Part shown: positions 48,134-56,674 of the stretch, one piece after another
Numbering within the stretch: position 1 is the first letter of the stretch
Layout of the letters: each line of letters opens with the position of its first letter
NCBI RefSeq assembly: GCF_003945545.1
Contig: NZ_CP029617.1
Location: 186,001 to 250,000 of the forward strand
DNA length: 64,000 nt
Origin: Streptomyces sp. WAC 01529
Lineage (GTDB): Bacteria > Actinomycetota > Actinomycetes > Streptomycetales > Streptomycetaceae
Direction of reading: 5' to 3'
The notes under the pieces: model-generated
Told to the model about the DNA's origin: nothing
The model's input: the letters and a program-made list of their open reading frames with translations, nothing else
Databases searched by the model: none
Translations under genes and position numbers: made by a program

Positions 48134-49069
48134 GTGCAGCAGCTCAGCAACGAGACCATCGGCAGCCCTGCCCCCCACCGCCCGAACCGGCGGTTCCGCC
48201 CGCGCCTGTTGCGGGCGGGACTCGCCGCCGTACTGGCCGTAGGCGGACTGATCACCGCCCAGTCGGGCAGCGCGGGCGCCGCGGAGAACCCCTACGAACG
48301 CGGCCCCGCGCCGACCGTGTCGAGCATCGAGGCCCCCCGCGGCCATTACGCCGTGTCCGAGACGCGCGTGTCGTCCCTCGGCGTCACCGGGTTCGGCGGC
48401 GGCACGATCTACTACCCGACGACCACCGCCGACGGCACGTTCGGCGCGGTCGCGATCTCGCCCGGCTACACGGGCACCCAGTCGTCCATCTCCTGGCTCG
48501 GGCCACGGCTCGCCTCGCAGGGGTTCGTCGTCTTCACCATCGACACCCTCACCACGCTCGACCAGCCCGCCAGCCGGGGCACCCAACTCCTCGCCGCCCT
48601 CGACTACTTGACGCAGCGCAGTACGGTACGCGGCCGCGTCGACAGCAGCAGACTCGGCGTCATGGGCCACTCCATGGGCGGCGGAGGCAGCCTGGAGGCC
48701 GCCAAGAGCCGCCCCTCGCTCCAGGCGGCGATCCCGCTGACGGGCTGGAACCTCGACAAGACCTGGCCCGAACTGCGCACACCGACCCTTCTCGTCGGCG
48801 CGGACGGTGACACGATCGCCCCCGTCTCCTCGCACTCGGAGCCCTTCTACGAGAGCCTTCCCGGCTCGCTCGACAAGGCGTACCTGGAGCTGAACGGCGC
48901 GAGCCACTTCACGCCCAACAGCTCGAACACCACGATCGCGAAGTACAGCGTCTCGTGGCTCAAGCGCTTCATCGACAACGACCAGCGCTACGAGCAGTTC
49001 CTCTGCCCGCTGCCCCGCCCCAGCTCGACGATCGAGGAGTACCGGGGCAACTGCCCGCATACCTCCTGA
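48134..49069 (+). CDS. Secreted cutinase-like polyester hydrolase (PET-hydrolase family)
   Basis: A 311-residue exported enzyme, very like the Streptomyces exfoliatus lipase and Thermobifida cutinase group. The mature chain starts [11 protein letters not shown] after a signal peptide. The triad is S180 ([11 protein letters not shown]), D226 ([10 protein letters not shown]) and H258 (GASHFTPN). The tyrosine of SPGYTG (Y112) and the Met after Ser form the oxyanion site, and W205 (LTGWNLDK) is the aromatic residue that holds polyester chains, though the usual TPW is TGW here. The C-terminal disulfide pair (C291, C307) is present. Substrates should be cutin, triglycerides or polyesters; activity on plastics is inference. 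The GTG start is preceded by GAAAGGA. Confidence 0.92.
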   Translation: MQQLSNETIGSPAPHRPNRRFRPRLLRAGLAAVLAVGGLITAQSGSAGAAENPYERGPAPTVSSIEAPRGHYAVSETRVSSLGVTGFGGGTIYYPTTTADGTFGAVAISPGYTGTQSSISWLGPRLASQGFVVFTIDTLTTLDQPASRGTQLLAALDYLTQRSTVRGRVDSSRLGVMGHSMGGGGSLEAAKSRPSLQAAIPLTGWNLDKTWPELRTPTLLVGADGDTIAPVSSHSEPFYESLPGSLDKAYLELNGASHFTPNSSNTTIAKYSVSWLKRFIDNDQRYEQFLCPLPRPSSTIEEYRGNCPHTS

Positions 49070-49123
49070 CAAGGCCTCCCGGCCCTCCTGAGAGGCTTCC
49101 CAGCGGGTTTACGCGGAAGTAAC

Positions 49124-51958
49124 GTGACGGTCGTGGCCGGACTGACGACTGTGACGGGCCCTCTCCGGATATACGGCCGGAGCGCTCAACTGCACGCGAT
49201 CGACTCCCTGTTGACCGGCGTGCGGCAAGGGCGGGGCGGAGCACTCGTACTGGCGGCGGCGCCGGGGCTCGGCCGCACCACACTGCTCGCGCACGCCGCC
49301 CGCTCCTTCCGCTCCCTCCGGGCGGGGACGGTCCTGAGCACGCGGGCCGTCCCCGCCGAAAGCCTGATCCCCTACAGCGGGGTGCATGCCCTGTGGTGCG
49401 CGGGGGCGGCCGAGCGGGCGCTGCCCAAGGAGCCGGGGGCCCTGCTTGCCATGGTGCGCGACCTCGCGGGCGGGCGCCCCCTGCTGATCTGCGTGGACGA
49501 CGCCCACCTGTGGGACGCCGCGTCCCGTGCGGCCCTGGGATTCACCGCCCGCCGGCTCGGCGGACCGCACCCCGTCGCCCTGCTCCTCTCCGTCGCGGCG
49601 CGCCGCGCGGACGATCCGCAGCTGGCCGCGCTGCCCGTGCTGCACCTGGACCCGCTCGCACCGCCCGAGGCGGCCGCGCTCTTCGACGGCCTCACAGAGG
49701 GCGGTGCGGACACCGTCGTACGCGAGGAAGTCCTCCAGGCCGCGGGCGGCAATCCGCGTCTGATGCACTCTCTCGTCGCCGGGCTGACACCGCAACAGCT
49801 GGCGGGGCGCGCGCCACTCCCCCAGCGGCTGTACGACGGCCATACGTTCCCGTACGACGGTCCGGAACGTATCGAACTACCACCGGATACAGAGGAGTTG
49901 CTGCTTCTCGTGGCCGTGGCCCATGAACCCGGTGCCGAGGGTGCGGGCGCCGACGCGGATCTCGTCCTCCTGGCCGGTGCGACCGCCGGACTCGACGGCG
50001 CGGCGCTGGGCCCGGCTGAGGCGGCCGGGCTCGTGCACCGCGCGGCCGGCCGGATCCGCTTCGACGCCCCCGGCCTGCGCCACGCCCTGTACACCGCGGC
50101 TCCGCCCGCCCGGCGCCGGGCCGCCCACCGGCTGCTCGCCTCCGTCCTCGACGACGGCCGTACGCCCCCGCTGCTCCGGAAGCTGCACCGGGCGCTGGCG
50201 GCCGAGGGGCCCGACGCCCCGCTCGCGACCGCGCTGGCCGCCGAGGCGGACGCCCCGGGGACGGCCTCCCATGCCCGGCGGGCAGCGGCCCTTTCCGCGG
50301 CGGCGGACCTCACGCGGGCCCCGCGCGAACGCGCCCTGCGCCGCGCCGCCGCCGCGCACCACGCCCGGCTCGCGGGCCGCCCCGCACAGGCGCGGGAACT
50401 GCTCGCCGCCGCCCGCTCGGAGTCGGCGGACATCCGGGTGCGCGGCGCCGTCGCACTGGTCCGGGGGCAGCTCGCGCTCGGGGACGGCCCCGTCGCCGAC
50501 GCCCGCGAGGCCCTCCTGCTCGCGGCGGAACTCCTCACCCCGCACGATCCGGACGGCGCCCGGGAGGCCCGCCTCTGCGCCATGGCGGCGGCCTGGGACA
50601 TGGGCGACGCCGCGGCATACCTGGCGGCCCTGGGCACGCCACCGGACGCGGTCGCCCCGGGGCCACCGGCGGCAGGCACGGCCCCGGACGCCGGGCCGGA
50701 CCCGGCCCGGGACACCGACAAGGCCCCGACCCCGGCACCGGACCCGCTGTCCGAGGAGTACCGCGCCGCGATGTCCTTCGTCATGCGGGGGCGGCTCGGT
50801 GCCGCGAGCCGCGGGCTGCGCGGGGTCGTGGCGCGGGGGCAGGCGGCGGACGAACCGTCGCGGCTGCTGCGGGCCGGGGTCGCCGCCCTCGTCGTCGGCG
50901 ACCTCGCGGCGGCCTCCCGCGTCAACGCGCGGGCGCTGGCCGCGGCACGGGCGCGGGGCACCGACATCCACGTACCGCAGGCCCTGGAGTACCTGGCCTA
51001 CGCCGATCTGCGCGCCGGGCGGCACGCGCGTGCCCGGGCGCACGCCGAGGAGGGGCTGCGCACGGCGGGCCGCACCGGGCAGCGCAACATCGCCGCGCAG
51101 CACCACGCGATCCTCGCCCTCGTGGCGTCCGTCGAGGGCGAGGACGAAGCGGTCGCCGCCCATGCCGCGGCCGCGGCGCGCACCGCCGACCGGCACGGCC
51201 TCGTGCAGGCCGCGACGCTGGCCCAGTGGGCGCTGGCCCGCACCGACCTGAGCCGCGGCCGCGCCCCCGAGGCCGCCGCTCGGCTCGGCCCCGTGGTGCG
51301 GCCGGGGCCGCGCCGAGGCCACTTCGCCGTACGGATGCTCGCCGTGCCGTGCTTCGTGGAGGCGGCCTCCCTGGCCGGGGAGGGAGAGTCGGCCCGCGGC
51401 AGCGTGGCGGAGTTCGCCGACTGGGCCGCCCAGGGCGCCGACCCGCAGGCCCCCGCCCAGCTGGCCCGCTGCCACGCGCTCCTCGCCGTCCCCGAAAAGA
51501 GTGACGCGCTCTACACCGTGGCGCTCGCCCGCCACGCGCTGGTGGGCGGTGACTTCGAGAGCGCCCGCACCCAGCTCCTGTACGGCAAGTGGCTGCGTCG
51601 CAGGCGCCGGCCCGGTGAGGCCAGGGGCCTGCTGCGGGACGCCCTGGTCTCCTTCGAGCGGTGCGGCGCCCGCGCCTGGGCCGCGCAGGCGCGGGCCGAG
51701 CTGCGCGCCACCGGGGAGGCGCGGACGACCGAGCCGCCGGATGGCCTGTCGCGGCTGACCCCGCAGCAGCTGAGGATCGCCCGCTGCGTGGCGGAGGGAG
51801 CCACCAACCGCGAGGTGGCACGGCGTCTGTCGGTGAGCCCGCGGACCGTCGACCACCATCTCCGGAACGTCTTCGCGCTGCTCGGGGTACGCTCACGCGT
51901 CGAACTGTCCCGGCTCGTGGCCAGGTCCGAGCAGCACACCTGCCGCGACGAGCCGTGA
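49124..51958 (+). CDS. LuxR-family LAL transcriptional regulator with altered P-loop
   Basis: A 944-residue large ATP-binding LuxR (LAL) regulator. Residues about 15-200 form an AAA ATPase region with a P-loop APGLGRTT whose invariant Lys is replaced by Arg (R51), and Walker B near LLICVDDAH. A long helical, TPR-like central part follows. The C-terminal HTH is intact (LTPQQLRIARCVAEGATNREVARRLSVSPRTVDHHLRNVF). LALs activate secondary-metabolite or sugar genes. Arg for Lys usually weakens ATP hydrolysis, so it may act without turnover. Start GTG at 49124. Confidence 0.9.
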   Translation: MTVVAGLTTVTGPLRIYGRSAQLHAIDSLLTGVRQGRGGALVLAAAPGLGRTTLLAHAARSFRSLRAGTVLSTRAVPAESLIPYSGVHALWCAGAAERALPKEPGALLAMVRDLAGGRPLLICVDDAHLWDAASRAALGFTARRLGGPHPVALLLSVAARRADDPQLAALPVLHLDPLAPPEAAALFDGLTEGGADTVVREEVLQAAGGNPRLMHSLVAGLTPQQLAGRAPLPQRLYDGHTFPYDGPERIELPPDTEELLLLVAVAHEPGAEGAGADADLVLLAGATAGLDGAALGPAEAAGLVHRAAGRIRFDAPGLRHALYTAAPPARRRAAHRLLASVLDDGRTPPLLRKLHRALAAEGPDAPLATALAAEADAPGTASHARRAAALSAAADLTRAPRERALRRAAAAHHARLAGRPAQARELLAAARSESADIRVRGAVALVRGQLALGDGPVADAREALLLAAELLTPHDPDGAREARLCAMAAAWDMGDAAAYLAALGTPPDAVAPGPPAAGTAPDAGPDPARDTDKAPTPAPDPLSEEYRAAMSFVMRGRLGAASRGLRGVVARGQAADEPSRLLRAGVAALVVGDLAAASRVNARALAAARARGTDIHVPQALEYLAYADLRAGRHARARAHAEEGLRTAGRTGQRNIAAQHHAILALVASVEGEDEAVAAHAAAAARTADRHGLVQAATLAQWALARTDLSRGRAPEAAARLGPVVRPGPRRGHFAVRMLAVPCFVEAASLAGEGESARGSVAEFADWAAQGADPQAPAQLARCHALLAVPEKSDALYTVALARHALVGGDFESARTQLLYGKWLRRRRRPGEARGLLRDALVSFERCGARAWAAQARAELRATGEARTTEPPDGLSRLTPQQLRIARCVAEGATNREVARRLSVSPRTVDHHLRNVFALLGVRSRVELSRLVARSEQHTCRDEP

Positions 51959-52063
51959 GCCCGCCCGGTTTCCCCGAGAGGCCGACCGGTTTCTGTTATC
52001 CGGGCTCAGGCCGTGCGTCTCCCTTGTGTCGGAGGAGACCCCCACACAGAAAGTGGTCACAGC

Positions 52064-53695
52064 GTGAGCAGCGAACGCCGAGCAGCGATGATCAGTGCAG
52101 CACGGGACGGCGACCAGCAGGCGCAGGACGCGCTCGTGGCGGAGTACCTTCCGCTGGTCTACAACATCGTCGGGCGGGCCCTCAACGGCCACGCGGACGT
52201 GGACGACGTGGTGCAGGAGACCATGCTCCGTGTCCTCGGCGGTCTGGACGGGCTGCGCGATCCGGAGACCTTCCGCAGCTGGCTGGTGGCGATCACCATG
52301 AACCAGATACGCGGCCACTGGCGGGAGCGTGCCATGGGCGCCATCCCCGCGGGCGGCGGTCCGACGGACGGCTACGACGTGGTGGACCCGGGCGCGGACT
52401 TCGTGGACCTGACCATCACCCGGCTCGGTCTCTCCGGGCAGCGCAGGGAGACCGCGGAGGCCACGCGGTGGCTGGACGAGGACGACCGCGCCCTGCTGTC
52501 ACTGTGGTGGCTGGAGTCCGCGGGTGAGCTGACGCGGGCGGAGGTCGCCGAGGCACTTGAGCTGTCCCCGCAGCACGCGGCGGTGCGGGTGCAGCGGATG
52601 AAGGCCCAGCTGGAGACGGCCCGCGTGGTGGTGCGCGCCCTGGCGGCGGCGCCCCGCTGCGAGGGGCTCGGGCAGCTGACCGCGGGGTGGGACGGCGTGC
52701 CTTCGGCGCTGTGGCGCAAGCGGCTGGCCCGCCACGCCCGCGACTGTTCGGCGTGCGCGGGCCACTGGTCCGACCTGGTGCCCGCCGAGGGGCTGCTCGT
52801 GGCGCTCGGTCTCGTCCCGGCGGGGGCGGCCCTCACGCAGCTGGTCACGCGCCCCGATCTCGTCACGGTCGGCTCGGTCTCGTCCGCGCACGGCACCGGC
52901 GCACCTGTCTCCGCGCGGGCGCGGGCCCGCCGTGAGCGTGTCAGGCGGCAGCGCCGTACCGCCGGGGCGGCCGCCGCGGTCGTCGCGCTGGCCGTCGGGG
53001 GTGCGGCCGTCCACCTGCTCACCCAGCCGGAGACGGACGACAGCTCCGCGGCCACCGTCGCCGCACCCGCCTCCCCCACCACCCCCTCGGCGTCGAAGAG
53101 CGGGTCACCCTCCGCCAAGCGCTCCGCGTCCGCCTCCGCGAAACCGACCCCCGGAAAGACAAAGGCGAAGGAAAAGGACAGAGACAAGAACGAGAGGAAG
53201 GGGAAGGCGGAGAAGAAGCCGAAGCCCGGGCCCAAGTCCAGTCCCAGCAAGGCCGCGCCGAAGCCCGCACCGAAGCCGAAGGCGCCCGCCCCCGCCCCGA
53301 AGGCCACTCCGAGCGGGGCGGCCGCGCAGGTCGTGGCGCTGGTCAACACCGAACGCGCCAAGGCGGGATGCGGCCCCGTCCGCTCCAACGACAAGCTCGC
53401 CACGGCCGCCGCGCGGCACTCCTCCGACATGGCGGCGCGCGACTACTTCGACCACACCAGCCCGGACGGCACGGGCCCCGGCGACCGCGTCAAGGCGGCC
53501 GGGTACCAGTGGAGCACGTACGGCGAGAACATCGCGCGCGGCCAGCGGACCCCGGCGGCGGTGATGGACTCCTGGATGAACAGCTCGGGCCACCGGGCCA
53601 ACATCCTCAACTGCGACTTCAAGGAGATGGGCATGGGCATCCACAACGCCTCGGGCGGCCCTTGGTGGACGCAGGTGTTCGGCACGGCGCTCTGA
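52064..53695 (+). CDS. Sigma factor-zinc motif-membrane helix-CAP domain fusion protein
   Basis: A 543-residue single chain with four parts. Residues 10-90 are ECF sigma region 2 (DVDDVVQETMLRVLGG, FRSWLVAITMNQIRGHWRE), and 140-190 region 4 (LTRAEVAEALELSPQHAAVRVQRMK). H224-x3-C228-x2-C231 (RHARDCSAC) is an anti-sigma zinc motif. One membrane helix follows at about 298-319. A Lys/Pro/Ser/Ala linker (330-415) leads to a CAP/SCP domain (420-543: HSSDMAARDYFDHTSPDG, YGENIARG, SWMNSSGHRANIL). The sigma and anti-sigma parts should face the cytosol and the CAP part outside. The frame is unbroken, so it is not a sequencing join. The signal and partner are unknown. Confidence 0.9.
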   Translation: MSSERRAAMISAARDGDQQAQDALVAEYLPLVYNIVGRALNGHADVDDVVQETMLRVLGGLDGLRDPETFRSWLVAITMNQIRGHWRERAMGAIPAGGGPTDGYDVVDPGADFVDLTITRLGLSGQRRETAEATRWLDEDDRALLSLWWLESAGELTRAEVAEALELSPQHAAVRVQRMKAQLETARVVVRALAAAPRCEGLGQLTAGWDGVPSALWRKRLARHARDCSACAGHWSDLVPAEGLLVALGLVPAGAALTQLVTRPDLVTVGSVSSAHGTGAPVSARARARRERVRRQRRTAGAAAAVVALAVGGAAVHLLTQPETDDSSAATVAAPASPTTPSASKSGSPSAKRSASASAKPTPGKTKAKEKDRDKNERKGKAEKKPKPGPKSSPSKAAPKPAPKPKAPAPAPKATPSGAAAQVVALVNTERAKAGCGPVRSNDKLATAAARHSSDMAARDYFDHTSPDGTGPGDRVKAAGYQWSTYGENIARGQRTPAAVMDSWMNSSGHRANILNCDFKEMGMGIHNASGGPWWTQVFGTAL

Positions 53696-53724
53696 GCGAC
53701 CGCCGCCGCCACACGCAGCGGGCG

Positions 53725-54915
53725 TCAGCCGACCCGCTGCGTGTGGAACTGTTCGAGGCGGCGCTGCGCCAGCGTCAGCGTGCCGCGCTGGCGGCCCGGA
53801 ACGCGGCGGCGCAGCCTGATCAGGTCGGGGCCGAGGGCGCGGACGGCCTCGGGGTCGCGTACGCGGTCCCAGAGGTGGTGGGCGCGGTCTGCCGCGGCTT
53901 CCACCTCGGGTGAGTCGGGGGCCTGCCCGGCGGTGAGGCGGGCGGTGGCCACGGCGAGCCAGGTCTCGCAGCTGCGTGCCGGGTCACCGGCGAACCGCGC
54001 GAGGTCCGCGCGGACTTCCATCCAATGGATGACCTCGTTCGAACCCGGACCGTGCATGCGCAGCGCGGTCTGCTCCCAGGAGGCGGCGAGCGCCGCCGCC
54101 TCGTCGTGCCGGCCCGCCTCGACGGCCGCGGTGATCGCCGCGTGCGGGTCGGTGTGCGCGTCCTGGGCGCCCGGGGGCGGTCCGGCCGGTCGCGGCGGGG
54201 GGTACGCGGCGGGTGGCGCCGTCTCCGGGTGGAGTGGGGTCACATGCGAGCCGAGGGGCGCCGCGTGCGGGTCGAAGGACGTGGCGTGCGGGTCGAGCGC
54301 CAGCACCAGGTCCTGGGCGTCCTCGCCGAGGGACTGGGCGGCGGCCTGCTGGTGGAGCTGGGACAGCGCAGGGCGGTGGCCGCTGCGCAGGATGGTGGCG
54401 AGCGCCTTCATGTAGGCGGGAGCGGCGGGCGTACGGCGGCGGGCCGGCGGGGCGATGCGGCCGTACAGCGCGACGCCGGGCCCCGCGTCGAGCGGATGCT
54501 CGTTCAGGGCCTGCCAGCTCTCGGCGTCGGTGTGCAGGTCGACGATGAGCGTGGTCTCGCCCGCGGGGCGCAGCCGCAGTTCCTGGGTGAACCAGTGCCA
54601 GGGGAAGCCCGTGTAGCGCATGGTGGCGGCGGAGGCCCTGGCCAGCGCCAGGTGCACGTTCCGCTGGCGCCGGTCGAGATGGACCTGTCCGATCAGATAG
54701 ATCGTCAGGGGGCCCGGGGCCATGGCGGCGGCCCGGAGCCGGGTGAGGACGGTCTGCGGGTCCAGCGGGTCAGCCAGTTCCACCACGCTCGCCGTGTCGG
54801 TCCCGGCGAGCGCGGCGGGGGAAACCGCCGCGAGCACGGGCAGTACGGAGGCCGCGTCCACGAGCCGGCTCTTGCTGACGGGGGCCGCCGCGATCAGCAG
54901 TGCAGTACCGGGCAC
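53725..54915 (-). CDS. Unrecognised cytosolic protein with helical C-terminal domain
   Basis: A 396-residue protein from the GTG at 54915, which follows GGGAGG by five bases; the frame is open upstream to a GTG at 54972. The N-terminal half (LLIAAAPVSKSRLVDAASVL, LTIYLIGQVHLDRRQRNVHLAL, ETTLIVDLHTDAESWQALNE) has the alpha/beta pattern of a caspase-like or Rossmann domain, but no catalytic Cys-His pair is visible. A Pro/His-rich linker with DPHA repeats leads to a TPR-like helical domain (AITAAVEAGRHDEAAALAASW to LAQRRLEQFHTQ). I do not know the family. It converges on the sigma-CAP gene. Confidence 0.7.
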   Translation of the reverse strand: MPGTALLIAAAPVSKSRLVDAASVLPVLAAVSPAALAGTDTASVVELADPLDPQTVLTRLRAAAMAPGPLTIYLIGQVHLDRRQRNVHLALARASAATMRYTGFPWHWFTQELRLRPAGETTLIVDLHTDAESWQALNEHPLDAGPGVALYGRIAPPARRRTPAAPAYMKALATILRSGHRPALSQLHQQAAAQSLGEDAQDLVLALDPHATSFDPHAAPLGSHVTPLHPETAPPAAYPPPRPAGPPPGAQDAHTDPHAAITAAVEAGRHDEAAALAASWEQTALRMHGPGSNEVIHWMEVRADLARFAGDPARSCETWLAVATARLTAGQAPDSPEVEAAADRAHHLWDRVRDPEAVRALGPDLIRLRRRVPGRQRGTLTLAQRRLEQFHTQRVG

Positions 54916-55118
54916 CGGCCCCTCCCTATCGATCACCACGTCAGCACCGTATCCGCTGCTTGCGCCGGGCACGACAACGAGACGTGGATCCGTACGAATT
55001 GCCCGGGCTTCGCAGCGGATCTCGGGGGATCTCGGGGATCTTTGGGGTCTTCAGGAAGCCGTCGTCCGGCGGCCGCCGCGGTGCCTTCCGCGCGATGCCG
55101 CGGGAGCCTCCACGTCCG

Positions 55119-55137
55119 CAATTACGCTACGTAATTG
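55119..55137. promoter_or_regulatory. AT-rich palindrome, 8-bp arms
   Basis: CAATTACG-CTA-CGTAATTG is a perfect 19-bp dyad in the 409-bp gap (54916-55324) between the unrecognised protein and the STAS gene. Its AT content stands out sharply. It is a likely protein-binding site near the promoters of both genes. The gap also has three near-repeats of GGATCTCGGGG (about 55018-55048). I saw no convincing gene in it. Confidence 0.6.
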
Positions 55138-55139
55138 TC

Positions 55140-55160
55140 GACCTGACGCAGCATCAGGTC
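55140..55160. promoter_or_regulatory. Second palindrome, 7-bp arms
   Basis: GACCTGA-N7-TCAGGTC follows the first dyad by two bases. Arms are perfect. The two side-by-side dyads suggest one site for each of two regulators, or a hairpin in the leader of the STAS gene. Confidence 0.5.
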
Positions 55161-55324
55161 GCCGCTTCGCTCAAAGTACCGGCCAGACAAGAGTACGAGC
55201 CCTTCTGAGCGGGAAAGATGGACATGGGACCTCGGTGCCGCCCAGCGTTTCGGTGGCGTCCGGCGCGGGTCTCCACACACCGCGCCGCCCTCAATCGACT
55301 ACTCTCAGTGAAGGAGACGGGACA

Positions 55325-55714
55325 CTGCTGGACTGGGAAACGGGCACCGCCGACTTCACCTTCGGCCTGCATCACCGCGTGGTGAACGGCACCGATGTCC
55401 TTGCGTTCTGGGGCGAGCTGGACGCCTGGGCCGACCAGGAGCTCTCCCCCCGTGTGACGGCACTCCTCGACCGGGCCGGCCGTCGGGTCGTCGCGGATCT
55501 TCGAAAGGTGACGTTCCTCGACGCCGGCGGCCTGCGGCTGCTGGTGCGTATCCGGCAACAGGTCGCCGCCGGCCAGGGCACCTTGTGGCTCGTCCCCGGC
55601 AGCGCGCGCAATTGGCGCGTGCTGCGCATCACCCGTCTCGACCGGACCTTCACGATCCCGGTCGGCGCCCCGCACACGAGCGGGCGGTCGGGCGCGGGCC
55701 GCGGGTCGCGCTGA
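55325..55714 (+). CDS. STAS-domain protein (anti-anti-sigma-like)
   Basis: A 129-residue STAS protein: LAFWGELDAWADQELSPRVTALLDRAGRRVVADLRKVTFLDAGGLRLLVRIRQQV is the conserved core. At the phosphorylation position the usual Ser/Thr is replaced by Ala (FLDAGGLR), so it may not be controlled by a kinase. Start is uncertain. AGGAG lies eight bases before a CTG at 55325 and no ATG or GTG is placed so well; in-frame GTG codons at 55253 and 55235 lack an RBS. Partner unknown. Confidence 0.75.
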   Translation: MLDWETGTADFTFGLHHRVVNGTDVLAFWGELDAWADQELSPRVTALLDRAGRRVVADLRKVTFLDAGGLRLLVRIRQQVAAGQGTLWLVPGSARNWRVLRITRLDRTFTIPVGAPHTSGRSGAGRGSR

Positions 55715-55811
55715 TGCCGCCCGGCGGGGATAGCCTGGTCACAGATCCCGTCCGCGGGAGGAAGGACTGCTCAGACCGCATGAAGCGAGCCGTTGGGGGC
55801 ACTGGGGAGCC

Positions 55812-56654
55812 ATGCATCTGCCTTCGGTGACAGCACGTGGAAAGAACCAGGCGCGACGGGCGGCCAAGGGCCGGACCGTCGCGGCGGTGGCGCGTGCCGG
55901 GTTCGTCGGCCGCGGAGTGATCTACCTCCTCATCGGTGCGCTCGCCCTGCGCATCGCCTTCTCCGACGGCGGAGGACGCCAGGCCGACCGCGGCGGTGCC
56001 GTGGCGGAACTGGCGGACCGGCCGTTCGGGAACGTACTGCTGTGGCTGCTCGGCATCGCCCTGGCGGGGATGGCGCTGTGGCGGCTCTCGGAAGTCTTCT
56101 TCGGGCAGGCGGGGCCGGACGGCGACAAGCCGGGCAAGCGGGCGCTCTCGGGCGTGCGCTTCCTCTTCTACTGCTTCGTGGCGTACTCCATCCTGGCCTA
56201 CGCGACGGGCGACGAGGGCAGCGGCAGCGGTTCCAGTGACCGGCAGACCAAGGACGTGACGGCGGAGGCCTTCGACTGGCCCGGCGGCAGGTGGATCGTC
56301 GCCGCGGCGGGCGCCGCCGTGCTCGTGGCGGGGATCTGGATCGCCGGGCGCGCGGCTCTGCGGAAGTTCCACAAGCGTCTGCGCCTCTCCGAGATGCCGC
56401 GCCGGGACCGCCGGATCGTCGACGTCCTCGGCGTCTTCGGCGGCGTGGCCAGGGGCGCGGTCTTCGCCGTCGCCGGCGGCTTCGCCCTCGCCGCCGCGCT
56501 GCGGCACAAGCCGGGCCAGGCCAAGGGCATCGACAACACCCTGCGCTCCTTCGCCGACACCGGGGCCGGGCCCTGGCTGCTCGCGCTGATCGCCGTCGGC
56601 CTCGGCGCCTTCGGCCTCTTCTCCTGGGCGAACGCGCGCTGGCGCAAGCTCTGA
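55812..56654 (+). CDS. DUF1206 membrane protein
   Basis: A 280-residue membrane protein with six helices in three similar pairs. Each pair begins with a G-x-x-A-R-G/F-V-G-R-G-V-I-Y-like motif: VARAGFVGRGVIYLLIGALAL, then ALSGVRFLFYCFVAYSILAY, then FGGVARGAVFAVAGGFALAAAL. This triple-repeat pattern defines DUF1206, whose function is unknown. The ATG is preceded by GGGGAG. It converges on the SDR gene 20 bp later. Confidence 0.9.
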   Translation: MHLPSVTARGKNQARRAAKGRTVAAVARAGFVGRGVIYLLIGALALRIAFSDGGGRQADRGGAVAELADRPFGNVLLWLLGIALAGMALWRLSEVFFGQAGPDGDKPGKRALSGVRFLFYCFVAYSILAYATGDEGSGSGSSDRQTKDVTAEAFDWPGGRWIVAAAGAAVLVAGIWIAGRAALRKFHKRLRLSEMPRRDRRIVDVLGVFGGVARGAVFAVAGGFALAAALRHKPGQAKGIDNTLRSFADTGAGPWLLALIAVGLGAFGLFSWANARWRKL

Positions 56655-56674
56655 CGGGCGCGCGCCCCGCGGGT

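Noticed and set aside
54900..55208. Plus-strand open frame in the gap before the STAS gene
   Set aside because: It overlaps the start of the minus-strand protein gene, lacks a family match and crosses two dyads; the AT-rich codons near its end fit a regulatory region better.
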